From the NCBI GenBank assembly GCA_000508965.1, contig BAHV02000016.1, positions 189,853 through 253,852 on the forward strand: a DNA stretch of 64,000 nt, given 5' to 3'. The notes beneath the pieces are model-generated. The model was not told the origin of the DNA. It saw nothing but the letters and a program-made list of their open reading frames with translations, and did not search any database. This document shows positions 1 through 7,640 of this stretch, one piece after another; positions within the stretch are counted from its first letter, which is position 1; the number at the start of each line of letters is the position of its first letter. Origin of the DNA: Dielma sp000508965 (lineage in GTDB: Bacteria > Bacillota_I > Bacilli_A > Erysipelotrichales > Erysipelotrichaceae). The translations under genes and the position numbers were made by a program.

Positions 1-356
1 GCACCGATTACCGAACCTGCCATCATCATTTTGCGCGGATTCTGAATCGTTTCCTCAACATTACGGTTTTTAACCAATAATGAGGCAGCCGCCCAGTTTG
101 GTACAATACGATGGAATACATCCCCTGATAAAGCACCGGCGCCTAACGCAGAAGCCGCTGCTGAGAAGAAGAACCCTAACCCGAATGAGAAATGGGCAAC
201 CGGGTCACCGTTACATGCGTTAAATTCTCCCAATGTTCTGAATGCGCCCATGGCCTGAATTTCAGGTGCATGGAACATTCTGGCAGCACCGGCCGCGATA
301 CAGCCGCCGCCGATAACACCAATAATTACTGAATAAAGTATAACCTCGACATTCAT
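1..356 (-). CDS. DUF4311 family membrane protein (partial, C-terminus off the left edge)
   Basis: The reading frame opens with ATG at 356-354, directly abutting the stop of the DUF4312 gene, and stays open to the window edge (118 codons seen). The translation starts MNVEVILYSVIIGVIGGGC and is rich in Gly/Ala hydrophobic stretches, including a Phe/Ala-rich membrane segment and an Ala/Gly run typical of a polytopic inner-membrane protein. Its place after the SFCGS and DUF4312 genes matches the conserved neighbourhood I recall from Enterococcus faecalis (EF_0829-EF_0839), where DUF4311 and DUF4310 proteins are the membrane partners. Probably a permease subunit, but no substrate is established. 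The downstream DUF4310 gene would lie outside the window. Confidence 0.85.
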   Translation of the reverse strand, partial: MNVEVILYSVIIGVIGGGCIAAGAARMFHAPEIQAMGAFRTLGEFNACNGDPVAHFSFGLGFFFSAAASALGAGALSGDVFHRIVPNWAAASLLVKNRNVEETIQNPRKMMMAGSVIG

Positions 357-656
357 TTACTTATCCTCCTCTTGGACATCTAAATATTTAACCTTTAATA
401 TAATGCGGGCAGTTACCGTGTAATAACGGCGTACTCTTGGCATGAAGATAAACAGGAAAGCTTCCTTCTTTTCTGTGACATCCACCTTGTCAAAGTAGAC
501 TTCCTGAGTATCCATCTGGATGATCGGCTTGTTGATATCCTGGAATACCTGCTTGCGCATCATATTAAAAATCTTCCCCACCGTATCAACCATACCGTCA
601 CCGCTCATTGTCACCGTGACTGTATGATCCATCTCCTTCAGCAGCTGCTCGCTCAT
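357..656 (-). CDS. DUF4312 family protein
   Basis: A 99-residue soluble protein with no signal peptide or membrane segment, starting MSEQLLKEMDHTVTVTMSG. A GGAGAG ribosome-binding site lies inside the end of the SFCGS gene, with a 2-base gap between the genes. It contains alternating beta-like stretches (TVTVTMSG, VYFDKVDVTEKKEAF) and ends in a charged tail. Position and size fit the DUF4312 member of the EF_0830-EF_0833-like cluster. It stops one base before the ATG of the DUF4311 gene, so the two are almost certainly co-translated. Biochemical role unknown; a cytoplasmic accessory of the DUF4310/DUF4311 membrane pair is an inference from co-occurrence. Confidence 0.85.
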   Translation of the reverse strand: MSEQLLKEMDHTVTVTMSGDGMVDTVGKIFNMMRKQVFQDINKPIIQMDTQEVYFDKVDVTEKKEAFLFIFMPRVRRYYTVTARIILKVKYLDVQEEDK

Positions 657-658
657 GA

Positions 659-1024
659 CTACTCTCCGTGTACTTTACGGTATGTTTCCACAAGTCTTTG
701 ACCTAAGTCTTCCACATCCATGAAGCCCAGTCCGACTACCTTGCAGCCATCTTCAACAGCTGTACAGGCAGCTTCAATTGAACGCAGCTCAGATTTAGCC
801 TTATAGCCATATTTATTTTGGGCTGTCAAAGCACCGGCACCGCCGCTGCCGCAGAAGCTGATCCCTAAATCGGCATTATTTTCATGCATCACATCGCCTA
901 ATTTCATATCCGCTGCCATGCCTGGAATAACGATTGCCTTACCGCCTGCCTTTTCAACACCTCTGGCTACCGCCTGGCCTTTACCCATGCGATGACCGAT
1001 TACTACTAAAATTTCTTTACTCAT
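659..1024 (-). CDS. SFCGS family glycine-rich protein
   Basis: Carries the name-giving motif ISFCGSGGAGALTAQNKYGY near residues 55-75 and a nucleotide-fold-like N-terminus (KEILVVIGHRMGKGQ). I place the start at ATG 1024, preceded by AAAGGATGG at good spacing; an ATG four codons upstream sits inside that ribosome-binding site and is less likely. The gene overlaps the end of the small PRD gene by 8 bases, indicating translational coupling. The Gly-rich loop resembles the IIB-like and YhfU-like small proteins found with uncharacterised transporters, but no catalytic residue can be assigned. Family recognition is strong; function is unknown. Confidence 0.88.
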   Translation of the reverse strand: MSKEILVVIGHRMGKGQAVARGVEKAGGKAIVIPGMAADMKLGDVMHENNADLGISFCGSGGAGALTAQNKYGYKAKSELRSIEAACTAVEDGCKVVGLGFMDVEDLGQRLVETYRKVHGE

Positions 1025-1400
1025 TGTTTTTCCCATCCTTTCTGTTTTCGAGATATAATTGAATATGAGTAGCTACTAAAAATAACTCTGATTTATTTAC
1101 TTCACAGCCATGACTTTCAAACAGCTCCTTCACCAATTCTTCTGAAAGCTGCATAGCCTGTAAAGAAACACCTTCCATCAGTGAATCATCAAGATCCGGA
1201 ATAAATTCCTTACTCAAAATACGTTTCGTAAGTGCTACTAAATGATTCGTAAACACCATTTCCGCATTCTCATCACTGAATTCAATCTTTAACTGCTTAA
1301 GCTTATCATCGACCTGCTTCATACAGCGTACGATTTCTTCGCTTACTTCCACACTGACATCACTATTGGTCAGTATCGTGTCTAAATACTTCAATTTCAT
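1017..1400 (-). CDS. Small stand-alone PRD domain protein (EF_0829-like)
   Basis: About 127 residues forming a single helical PRD-like domain (PTS regulation domain). It begins LKYLDTILTNSDVSVEVSEE and has a conserved histidine late in the fold (VATHIQLYLENR, near residue 111). The start overlaps the 3' end of the amidohydrolase gene by about 38 bases. A G-rich ribosome site directly abuts ATG 1400, so a TTG two codons in is a real alternative start. Stand-alone PRD proteins occur in this conserved cluster and may be phosphorylation-dependent regulators or structural partners of the SFCGS protein; that is inference. It lacks a DNA-binding domain, unlike the large PRD regulator upstream. Confidence 0.8.
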   Translation of the reverse strand: MKLKYLDTILTNSDVSVEVSEEIVRCMKQVDDKLKQLKIEFSDENAEMVFTNHLVALTKRILSKEFIPDLDDSLMEGVSLQAMQLSEELVKELFESHGCEVNKSELFLVATHIQLYLENRKDGKNNE

Positions 1401-2499
1401 CCCCCCTGCTATAAATCGTATTGACTAAAGTCAGCCGCTGCTTCAGTGTTAATGAATCGCCGATAGAATCCACAACCGCTTCATCACAGTCACTCAGCTT
1501 CATTACGGATACATCACCGATAAAGCCTTCTTTCAATTCTCCCAGTCCCTTCAGCTGATAATGTTTGGCGGGAACACTGGTTGCCTTACTGATAACATCT
1601 TCAAGTGATTCACCGCAATTCAGCAGTTTTGAAAGTACCGCCGCCAGATTGTATACCGGGCCTTGATAATTCTCCACATGCAGATCGGTTGAAATCAAAT
1701 CACAGTCAAAGTTCTGCGTCATCGCCTGTTTAAAAGTTTTAAAGCTAAAGCTTGCGACCCCATGTCCGATATCGAAGAGAACACCGCGTCTGCGTGCGTT
1801 CAGCGCTTCCTCAATAATCGTACCGTCAGCATTTAAGATACCGCCCTTTTTGCCATGATAAGCATGTGTCACGATATCACCGGCTTCAAGTACATTCAGC
1901 ACATCCTTTAAGGCCGGCGGATAATTCCCGACATGAACCATCAGCGGCAGCTTAACCTCATGAGCGATTTCAGCCGCCAGACGAATCGGTTCAAACCCCA
2001 TGGCGCCAACCACACTGGCACTGGCCCTGGCCTTCAAACCAACAATGTTATCCGGATATTTGGCCGCCGCCGCCTTCAGCGCTTCCCGATCAATTTTGTT
2101 CAGATCATCAAGCTCATGCGGTTCAGCCAGCCCCAGCTTAGAGACATTCAGCAAAGTAAAGACCTTTGTTTTGCAGCGGTCAATATACTCACTGCGGAAA
2201 GTCTCATAATTCAAAGCACCGCTGCTGCCAGCATCAAGGATCGTCGTTGCCCCGCGCTGAATACCCAATACATCAGGTTCAATACCCAGTGAACATTGTG
2301 GGAAACAATGCACATGAATATCAATCAGACCCGGTGTTACTAAACAGCCGGAAGCATCAATCACGTCAGCATTTTCTGCTTCAATATGCGGTGCGATTTT
2401 TTCAATACGGCCGTTTTTCAACAGGATATCCATTACTTCCTGATGATAACCATTGACCGGACTCAGCAGACTGCCATTCTTAATCAGTAGTTCCAACAT
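1363..2499 (-). CDS. Amidohydrolase/deacetylase family metallohydrolase (EF_0837-like)
   Basis: A 378-residue member of the amidohydrolase superfamily. The N-terminal beta-sandwich strand (LLIKNGSLLSP) leads to the metal motif DIHVHCF near residue 60; VGLKARAS supplies the candidate bridging lysine; later metal ligands are in MVHVGN, VTHAYHGK and STDLHVEN. This is the dihydroorotase/adenine deaminase-like fold, cytoplasmic and metal-dependent. A perfect AAGGAGG lies 8 bases before ATG 2499, and the gene starts 3 bases after the regulator stop. In the conserved island it accompanies DgaE-like and KDGP-aldolase genes, suggesting hydrolysis of an N-acyl or ureido group from an amino-sugar acid before ring catabolism. 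The substrate is unproven. Confidence 0.88.
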   Translation of the reverse strand: MLELLIKNGSLLSPVNGYHQEVMDILLKNGRIEKIAPHIEAENADVIDASGCLVTPGLIDIHVHCFPQCSLGIEPDVLGIQRGATTILDAGSSGALNYETFRSEYIDRCKTKVFTLLNVSKLGLAEPHELDDLNKIDREALKAAAAKYPDNIVGLKARASASVVGAMGFEPIRLAAEIAHEVKLPLMVHVGNYPPALKDVLNVLEAGDIVTHAYHGKKGGILNADGTIIEEALNARRRGVLFDIGHGVASFSFKTFKQAMTQNFDCDLISTDLHVENYQGPVYNLAAVLSKLLNCGESLEDVISKATSVPAKHYQLKGLGELKEGFIGDVSVMKLSDCDEAVVDSIGDSLTLKQRLTLVNTIYSRGDEIEVFRHDTDQ

Positions 2500-2502
2500 G
2501 TG

Positions 2503-4422
2503 TCAAACCTCCTTGTTGAATATATAGAGGAAAAATGCATATCGCTCATGAATCGGAATTGTAATCAATAAGCTTTCCTCAACGAGAGCGAAAAATTTTT
2601 CCATTAAATCAAACACATTACTCTGTTCATCGCGGTATTTATAATAAGCCTCAATAATTTCTTCTTCATCTTCTTCATTCTGCTGAGAAAACCAGCGAGG
2701 CACTGCCATACTCATATGAATCAGCATACCGAGTACCGCATCCTGACCCATTGAAACCTCAGGAGGCAGCTTGCTGATATATTCAAGCAGGGTCAGCTGC
2801 AGCTTACTGTATAAGGTCGAAGCCGCCGCCAAATCAGTCTTGCTTGGATCTAGCTCATCCTTATATAAATCAAAGGGATCATTCTTAGCATTAAAGGAAG
2901 CCGAATTACTGTGATCCATTGGAATAGAATCAATGAATTTCCCATAATGCAGAAATTCTTGTATCCGCTGAATATCTTCCATCGATAAAATCCTGGAAAT
3001 CTTAATGACCGGATAAGCCGAATGCGCGATTGGAATCGTTGATATCACAAAATCGATATCCTTCCACAAATTTATATTGTCAAGCTGATAAGGAGATACC
3101 GAACCGACAATCGTCAAATTCTGAAACACATTGCGGATACGGGTTGTCAGCAGGTTGCTTAACCCCTTGCCTGTCGCACAGACGACCAAAACCTTTTTGT
3201 TGCTTGCTGTCTGATTGATCAGATTCTTATAAAGATAAATTGCCAGATAACTGATTTCATTCTCAGAAGGCTTCATCAAAAAATGTTTTTCAAAGATGTC
3301 CGCAAAATCATTAGCTAATAAATAAAAATCCGCGTAATTTTCTTTCAATTCTTCGATCAATGGATTCTCATCATTTTCAAGATGCAGATATTCTTTACTG
3401 ATCGTATGCTGGAGATGCTCATACAGATCATCATATAAGGTAATCGTATCAAAGACATAAGGCAGATGGTGCTTATCCGCTTTCAGCAGTTCAAGCATCT
3501 CATCAAGCGCGTGATCCAATTCATTCAGATCCAGACAGCTTTGATTTACAAAGATACCGTTAGAATTTAAAATCGTATTCATCCATTGAACTTCCAATGT
3601 ATTGATACCGCGGTTGCCAAGCTCCTGAAGCAGCGCCATTGTATAATCACTGCCGACTGCCTTTTGATCGTTTTGAGTAAAGCCCTTGCGCAGCCGCAGA
3701 TCGCGAATCAGACAATAGCTCAGCAGATTGATAAAAGCCGTATTGGAGAGCCAAACATTATAATGTGTGTTCACCTTTTTGATTGCCTGTGAGACATCGC
3801 TGATAGTCAGCATTGAAATCTCTTCCTTAAGAATACGCGGCAGCAGCAAATACCAATCTTCCGGTGTATAGCTGCCTTTAAATGCACTTACCAATAGCTG
3901 TGTCACAATCTTTCGCAGCATAAATTCCTCAGCTTCTAGCTGATAGCCATAAGCCTTTTGTGAATTGATGCGGATACCGCTGAAAGCCGCTTCTAAATTA
4001 TTCAGAATACGAATTGCGGTTGAACGTGAAATATAGAAAGTATCGGCAATCTCATCGGCGCTGATTGGCTTGCTTTGCAGCATCAGATAAAGCAGCATCG
4101 AATTATTCCTTGTTTCATCGGAATCATCCAGCAATGACGGCTCCTCTTGCTGACCGTTTTCAGCAATGATGCGGCTGGCCTTGGGCTTTTGCTCTGCGGG
4201 GATATAAAACCCCTTTTTAGCCTTTGTCCTCACATCGATCCCCTGCTTCTCAAGCGCTTCACGAATCTCATTCAAATCATAGCGAATCGTTCGTTCACTT
4301 TTGCCAAAGCGATTCATCAATACCGTTATATCCATCGGTGTGCCAGCAGCAATCAGATTTTTTAATATTTCGATCTGGCGGTTTTTTAATTGAAGCTTCA
4401 CGTCAGTCATCCCTTCTTTCAA
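2503..4422 (-). CDS. PRD-containing BglG/LevR-like transcriptional regulator
   Basis: About 639 residues. An N-terminal winged-helix HTH (RQIEILKNLIAAGTPMDITVLMN) is followed by a second HTH (PISADEIADTFYISRSTAIR), PRD-type helical regions, and a IIB-like P-loop domain around residues 410-480 (VLVVCATGKGLSNL, candidate phospho-Cys). A helical PRD-like region forms the C-terminus. The usual PRD histidine in the EIAYIALH position reads EISYLAIYLY, so one phosphorylation site is lost. It is the first gene of the DUF4311/4312 operon, 3 bases before the amidohydrolase. Start choice is uncertain: TTG 4422, ATG 4410 (GAAGGG abuts it) or a nearby GTG. It probably activates this operon in response to PTS phosphorylation. 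Confidence 0.87.
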   Translation of the reverse strand: MKEGMTDVKLQLKNRQIEILKNLIAAGTPMDITVLMNRFGKSERTIRYDLNEIREALEKQGIDVRTKAKKGFYIPAEQKPKASRIIAENGQQEEPSLLDDSDETRNNSMLLYLMLQSKPISADEIADTFYISRSTAIRILNNLEAAFSGIRINSQKAYGYQLEAEEFMLRKIVTQLLVSAFKGSYTPEDWYLLLPRILKEEISMLTISDVSQAIKKVNTHYNVWLSNTAFINLLSYCLIRDLRLRKGFTQNDQKAVGSDYTMALLQELGNRGINTLEVQWMNTILNSNGIFVNQSCLDLNELDHALDEMLELLKADKHHLPYVFDTITLYDDLYEHLQHTISKEYLHLENDENPLIEELKENYADFYLLANDFADIFEKHFLMKPSENEISYLAIYLYKNLINQTASNKKVLVVCATGKGLSNLLTTRIRNVFQNLTIVGSVSPYQLDNINLWKDIDFVISTIPIAHSAYPVIKISRILSMEDIQRIQEFLHYGKFIDSIPMDHSNSASFNAKNDPFDLYKDELDPSKTDLAAASTLYSKLQLTLLEYISKLPPEVSMGQDAVLGMLIHMSMAVPRWFSQQNEEDEEEIIEAYYKYRDEQSNVFDLMEKFFALVEESLLITIPIHERYAFFLYIFNKEV

Positions 4423-4468
4423 TTGCTCCTGTTACATTTTCATTTTAACAGGGATTTAATTTGTTTTA

Positions 4469-4496
4469 ATTCTAACAAATTGCAAAAACATGTAAA
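4469..4496 (-). promoter_or_regulatory. Promoter of the PRD regulator/amidohydrolase operon
   Basis: On the minus strand TTTACA (4496-4491) and TAGAAT (4474-4469) are separated by 16 bases, upstream of the regulator. It lies immediately downstream of the inverted repeat at 4501-4529. Confidence 0.6.
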
Positions 4497-4500
4497 GTAA

Positions 4501-4529
4501 CTGCAATTTTGAATTGTTTAAAATTGCAG
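4501..4529. promoter_or_regulatory. Perfect inverted repeat upstream of the -35 box, probable activator operator
   Basis: CTGCAATTTT and AAAATTGCAG form 10-base perfect arms around a 9-base spacer. The dyad ends 5 bases before the -35 of the operon promoter, the usual position for an activator. A further TTGCAATTTG half-site occurs between the promoter boxes. The adjacent PRD regulator is the obvious candidate ligand; this is inference. Confidence 0.5.
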
Positions 4530-4542
4530 AAATAATCTGATG

Positions 4543-4573
4543 AAAGAAAAAATCCGACAGTGAGATGTCGGAT
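4543..4573 (-). terminator. Intrinsic terminator after the XRE gene
   Basis: ATCCGACA and TGTCGGAT arms (4552-4559 and 4566-4573) with a 6-base loop are followed on the minus strand by a run of T residues. It lies 55 bases beyond the stop of the XRE regulator. Confidence 0.75.
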
Positions 4574-4627
4574 CATCATTGATCGTTGCAAATTTATATA
4601 GTTAATGCATAGCGTTTCAATGATCTT

Positions 4628-5245
4628 TCATTTACTTGCACGGCGTCTTTTTACCATAAACATTGTGACACATAGCCCAACCGCGATATAGACAAGCCAA
4701 AAAAGCGGATATGCGATCAATGGCTGTACAAGCTGCGGATACGGGGCGGCATAGCCAGCCAAGAGTATATTATAGATAAATGAAAATGGAATCAAGGTCA
4801 GCAGCCAGATATTGATCATCCAGAAATTGCAGCTGGCACTAGCCTTCGTAGATTCTGAAGCGGCAAACATGCCAATCCCGTAAACCATACAGCCAACTGC
4901 CATTATGACTAAGCCAATGACGATTGATGTCGCAAGCTGTTCTTCATGCCAAACTGCCGCTGACATAATCAAGCCGATAAAATTAAATACCGTTGCTGTG
5001 ATAACGAAAATATTGGCATTGGGCAGCTTTTTACCATTGTCAGCTTCCTCGATGCCCTTGAGGAGATAATCTGTCGTAACCCCAAAATATTCACTCAGCA
5101 GGATAAGCTTATCTAAATCGGGAATACTCTGTTCACTTTCCCATTTCGATACTGCCTGTCTTGAAACGCCAAGCTGATCAGCCAAGCCCTCCTGTGAAAT
5201 GCCCCGCTGCTTTCTTAACTGCTGAATCCGATCTGATAAATTCAT
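4628..5245 (-). CDS. XRE family HTH regulator with C-terminal membrane domain
   Basis: A 205-residue protein. Residues 1-65 are a textbook Cro/CI HTH (ISQEGLADQLGVSRQAVSKW, then SIPDLDKLILLSEYFGVTTDYLL). After a short charged linker come four hydrophobic segments, ending in the basic tail KRRRASK. Such membrane-tethered XRE proteins are common in Bacillota and are thought to respond to envelope or membrane signals. It is a single-gene unit with its own terminator. A palindrome (TGATAAG-N5-CTTATCA at 5262-5280) just upstream of the ribosome-binding site is a likely autoregulatory operator. Target genes are not evident from the context. Confidence 0.88.
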   Translation of the reverse strand: MNLSDRIQQLRKQRGISQEGLADQLGVSRQAVSKWESEQSIPDLDKLILLSEYFGVTTDYLLKGIEEADNGKKLPNANIFVITATVFNFIGLIMSAAVWHEEQLATSIVIGLVIMAVGCMVYGIGMFAASESTKASASCNFWMINIWLLTLIPFSFIYNILLAGYAAPYPQLVQPLIAYPLFWLVYIAVGLCVTMFMVKRRRASK

Positions 5246-5261
5246 AATAAAACTCCTTTCC

Positions 5262-5280
5262 TGATAAGCTCATCTTATCA
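5262..5280. promoter_or_regulatory. Palindrome upstream of the XRE gene
   Basis: TGATAAG and CTTATCA form perfect 7-base arms around a 5-base spacer, 17 bases upstream of the start codon. This is the placement expected for autorepression by the XRE protein; that is inference. Confidence 0.45.
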
Positions 5281-5377
5281 AGAAAGCAGCTGTCATGAAC
5301 ACCAACCGCGTCTTGAAAGTTGTCAACCAGTAGTTGCAAATGCCTGTCAAAAACCTTATATCGTTAAAATCAGCGAT

Positions 5378-6247
5378 TTAAAAGCAGTATTTTTCAATTG
5401 CGGCTGCTACGCCATCCTCATCATTGCTTAAAGTCAGATCATAAGCCTCCGCTTTAACATAGGACTCCGCATTACCCATAGCTATGGAATATTTTACCTT
5501 AGAAAACATATCGATATCATTTTCACCGTCACCTATCACCAGTACTTCATCAACACCGATGTTTTCATCCTTCATCAGTTTTTCAAGACAGCTGCCTTTC
5601 GTAATTCCCTTGGGTGAAAATTCGATTGCTCTGGGAACTGGACGCACTAATTCACAATCCGCAAATCGCTCACTCAGCTCTGCCATAATGGAAGTGACAT
5701 ATTCCGGCTCACGCATAAATGTTATTTTATTTAATTCCCATGGCAGCTGAGCGGCTGAATACACCCAATGAATATATGGATATCCGTTGCGGGTATCACC
5801 AAGCCAGCCCCAGGCACCGCCAGTCCATGGATAATCATCCGGCAGCTGCAGTCTTTTTCGTTCCTTCTGTTTTTGCGCAAAAACCCAAGGCGTCATCGCC
5901 ATATAGATTGAATCATCAAGATAACACTGAATCTCGCCGGCATATTTTTTCAGTTCATTAAAAATAGTAACGATCTGATTATGATTCAGCCGTTTAAATA
6001 AAACTCGTTCATTGCTTTGCAGATGACGGTATGCCATCCCATTGACCTCGATAAAATAGCCATCATATTTTTTCATATCCAATGCTTCCGCATAAGGATA
6101 AAGCCGGTACTGACTGCGGCCGCTGGCCAGAATCAGCTTGATTCCCTGCTGCTGACATTTCATTAATACCGCTTTATTGCGGCTGCTGATTTGATCCTTA
6201 CTGTTCAGTAAGGTCCCATCCATATCGGTTACGATCCATTTAATCAT
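5378..6247 (-). CDS. Cof-type HAD-IIB family hydrolase
   Basis: A 289-residue cytoplasmic HAD phosphatase. Motif I is DMDGTLLNS (residues 8-16, nucleophile Asp plus Asp+2); motif II is LASGRS; the conserved Lys is in GITKGSCL; and motif IV is VIGDGENDIDMF with the metal-binding Asp pair. The large IIB cap domain lies between motifs II and III. Members dephosphorylate sugar phosphates or flavin and pyridoxal phosphates, and the substrate cannot be inferred here. Length is typical for the family. It is an apparent single gene between the XRE regulator and the antiporter, all on the minus strand. Confidence 0.92.
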   Translation of the reverse strand: MIKWIVTDMDGTLLNSKDQISSRNKAVLMKCQQQGIKLILASGRSQYRLYPYAEALDMKKYDGYFIEVNGMAYRHLQSNERVLFKRLNHNQIVTIFNELKKYAGEIQCYLDDSIYMAMTPWVFAQKQKERKRLQLPDDYPWTGGAWGWLGDTRNGYPYIHWVYSAAQLPWELNKITFMREPEYVTSIMAELSERFADCELVRPVPRAIEFSPKGITKGSCLEKLMKDENIGVDEVLVIGDGENDIDMFSKVKYSIAMGNAESYVKAEAYDLTLSNDEDGVAAAIEKYCF

Positions 6248-6314
6248 CTAATCACGCCTTTCAGTCCTTATTGTATCAGCAAAGTGAAGGGTCATGCAAA
6301 TAATTTTATCCGGA

Positions 6315-7493
6315 TCAGGAAGTATGCTGAAGCAGTTTAGAATAAGTCAAATCAATCATAAAGGCGCCTAAAGGGGCTGTAATCAAGATAGATAATACCG
6401 CGATAGTTAGAACCAATTCTCCGCATGACAAACCCATCGCCAGGGGAATTGAGCCGATTGCTGCCTGAACGGTGGCTTTTGGCGTATAAGCAATCATGCA
6501 GAAAAGACGCTCACGGCTGCTTAGATCACTTTTGAATAGACAGCAGGCCACGCCCAGCATACGAATTGCCAGCACACAGACTATCAGGAAGACAGCAGGT
6601 AAGCCAGCTGCTGCCGCATAATTGATATTTACAGCCGCGCCGACTAAGACAAAAAGCATGATCTCTCCGCCTTTCCATAATGTTGAGAAAATGGGCGGCA
6701 GAGTTTTGGCATGATTTGGTGAGCATTTTTGAAGGGTGATCCCCATACTCATTACCGCCAATAAACCAGAAAGTGCCACCCGCCCCTTTAAGATATTTTC
6801 CAATCCACACAGCAGCAATGCAGCACTTAGGACAAGCAAGACTTGATAGGGCTCAGATTTAACCCATTTTAAGAGCCACTGCAGCAGCCAGCCGCTCAAA
6901 CAGCCCGTCAGTATGCCTAAAAGAATAGAGACGGGAATATCGGCAAAACTGAGCAGCGTCACAGTGCCGCCGGCCGCTAATGATGTGAAAATGGAAAATA
7001 ATACGATCACAAACACATCGTCGACGGAAGCGCCAGCCAGAAGCAGCTGCGGAATACTCTTATCGCTGCCATAACCACTTTCCATAAGCTTCAGCATTTT
7101 AGGCACTATGACAGCGGGTGAAACAGCGCCGACAACACTGCCCAGCAAGGCTGCTTCAATGACCGTAATATTGAAGATGCGCGGCGCGATCAGCACCATG
7201 GCGGCAATTTCAAAGCAAGCAGGCAAAAAACACATCAGGATTGCCGGCCGGCCCACTCTTTTTAAATCATTAATATCTAATGACAGACCCGCTCTCAGCA
7301 AAATGATCACCAATGCAAGCTGTCTTAAATCAGCAGAGATGGACAGCAGTGAATCACTAAGCAGCTGCAAGCCGAAGGGTCCCAGCAAAATCCCTGCAAG
7401 AAGCATGCCAAACAATGCAGGCAGATGCAGCTTTTCAGCCGCTGAGCCGGCAAATATACCGACAATAAAAAGTAAAGCTAAGCTTGTTAACAT
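6315..7493 (-). CDS. Cation:proton antiporter (CPA family) under fluoride riboswitch control
   Basis: About 392 residues with roughly 11-12 membrane segments. The Asp pair ASVDDVFVIV in a central helix corresponds to the ion-binding DD motif of cation/proton antiporters. I start at ATG 7493, preceded by AAAGGGG; the open frame extends a further 47 codons upstream but runs through the terminator and riboswitch, so it is not coding. The gene has its own promoter and a fluoride aptamer with terminator directly upstream. Na+/H+ antiporters are among the gene classes known downstream of crcB RNA motifs, besides CrcB/Fluc and CLC-F. It probably counters fluoride stress by restoring ion or proton balance; direct fluoride export is not established. 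Confidence 0.9.
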   Translation of the reverse strand: MLTSLALLFIVGIFAGSAAEKLHLPALFGMLLAGILLGPFGLQLLSDSLLSISADLRQLALVIILLRAGLSLDINDLKRVGRPAILMCFLPACFEIAAMVLIAPRIFNITVIEAALLGSVVGAVSPAVIVPKMLKLMESGYGSDKSIPQLLLAGASVDDVFVIVLFSIFTSLAAGGTVTLLSFADIPVSILLGILTGCLSGWLLQWLLKWVKSEPYQVLLVLSAALLLCGLENILKGRVALSGLLAVMSMGITLQKCSPNHAKTLPPIFSTLWKGGEIMLFVLVGAAVNINYAAAAGLPAVFLIVCVLAIRMLGVACCLFKSDLSSRERLFCMIAYTPKATVQAAIGSIPLAMGLSCGELVLTIAVLSILITAPLGAFMIDLTYSKLLQHTS

Positions 7494-7507
7494 AATTAAT
7501 CCCCTTT

Positions 7508-7559
7508 CAAAAAAAAGCTGATGATCCACAACAAAAATGTTGCAGAAGTCATCAGCTTT
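7508..7559 (-). terminator. Expression-platform terminator of the fluoride riboswitch
   Basis: AAAGCTGATGA and TCATCAGCTTT are perfect 11-base arms (7514-7524 and 7549-7559), followed on the minus strand by eight T residues. The 5' arm shares the GCTGATGACTTC segment with the aptamer, so aptamer folding and terminator formation are mutually exclusive. Fluoride binding should permit read-through into the antiporter gene. Confidence 0.85.
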
Positions 7560-7598
7560 ACGCGGTTTCGGTTTATTCCGAGGGAGAACTTCATTCCC
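7541..7598 (-). ncRNA. Fluoride riboswitch (crcB motif) aptamer
   Basis: Reading 5' to 3' on the minus strand: GGGAATGAAGTTCTCCC (7598-7582), then GAAACCGC, then GCTGATGACTTCTGCA ending at 7541. These are the conserved blocks of the crcB motif (GG-N-GAUG--UUC-N-CC, AAACCGC, and GCUGAUG with a 3' segment pairing back to the first loop). The 3' GACTTC can pair with GAAGTT to form the known pseudoknot. The transcript start predicted from the promoter falls at about the first G of the aptamer. I recognised it from consensus memory; a covariance-model scan would confirm it. Confidence 0.9.
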
Positions 7599-7605
7599 AA
7601 TTACT

Positions 7606-7634
7606 ATTCTAGCATAAACAGCTAAATCAATCAA
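7606..7634 (-). promoter_or_regulatory. Promoter for the fluoride riboswitch-antiporter transcript
   Basis: TTGATT (7634-7629), a 17-base spacer and TAGAAT (7611-7606) on the minus strand. The predicted start is just upstream of the aptamer. It sits only 7 bases beyond the PII-like gene, so the antiporter is separately transcribed. Confidence 0.75.
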
Positions 7635-7640
7635 GGCTTA

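Noticed and set aside
7494..7634. N-terminal extension of the antiporter (47 codons)
   Set aside because: It runs through the fluoride aptamer, terminator and promoter, so it cannot be translated as protein.
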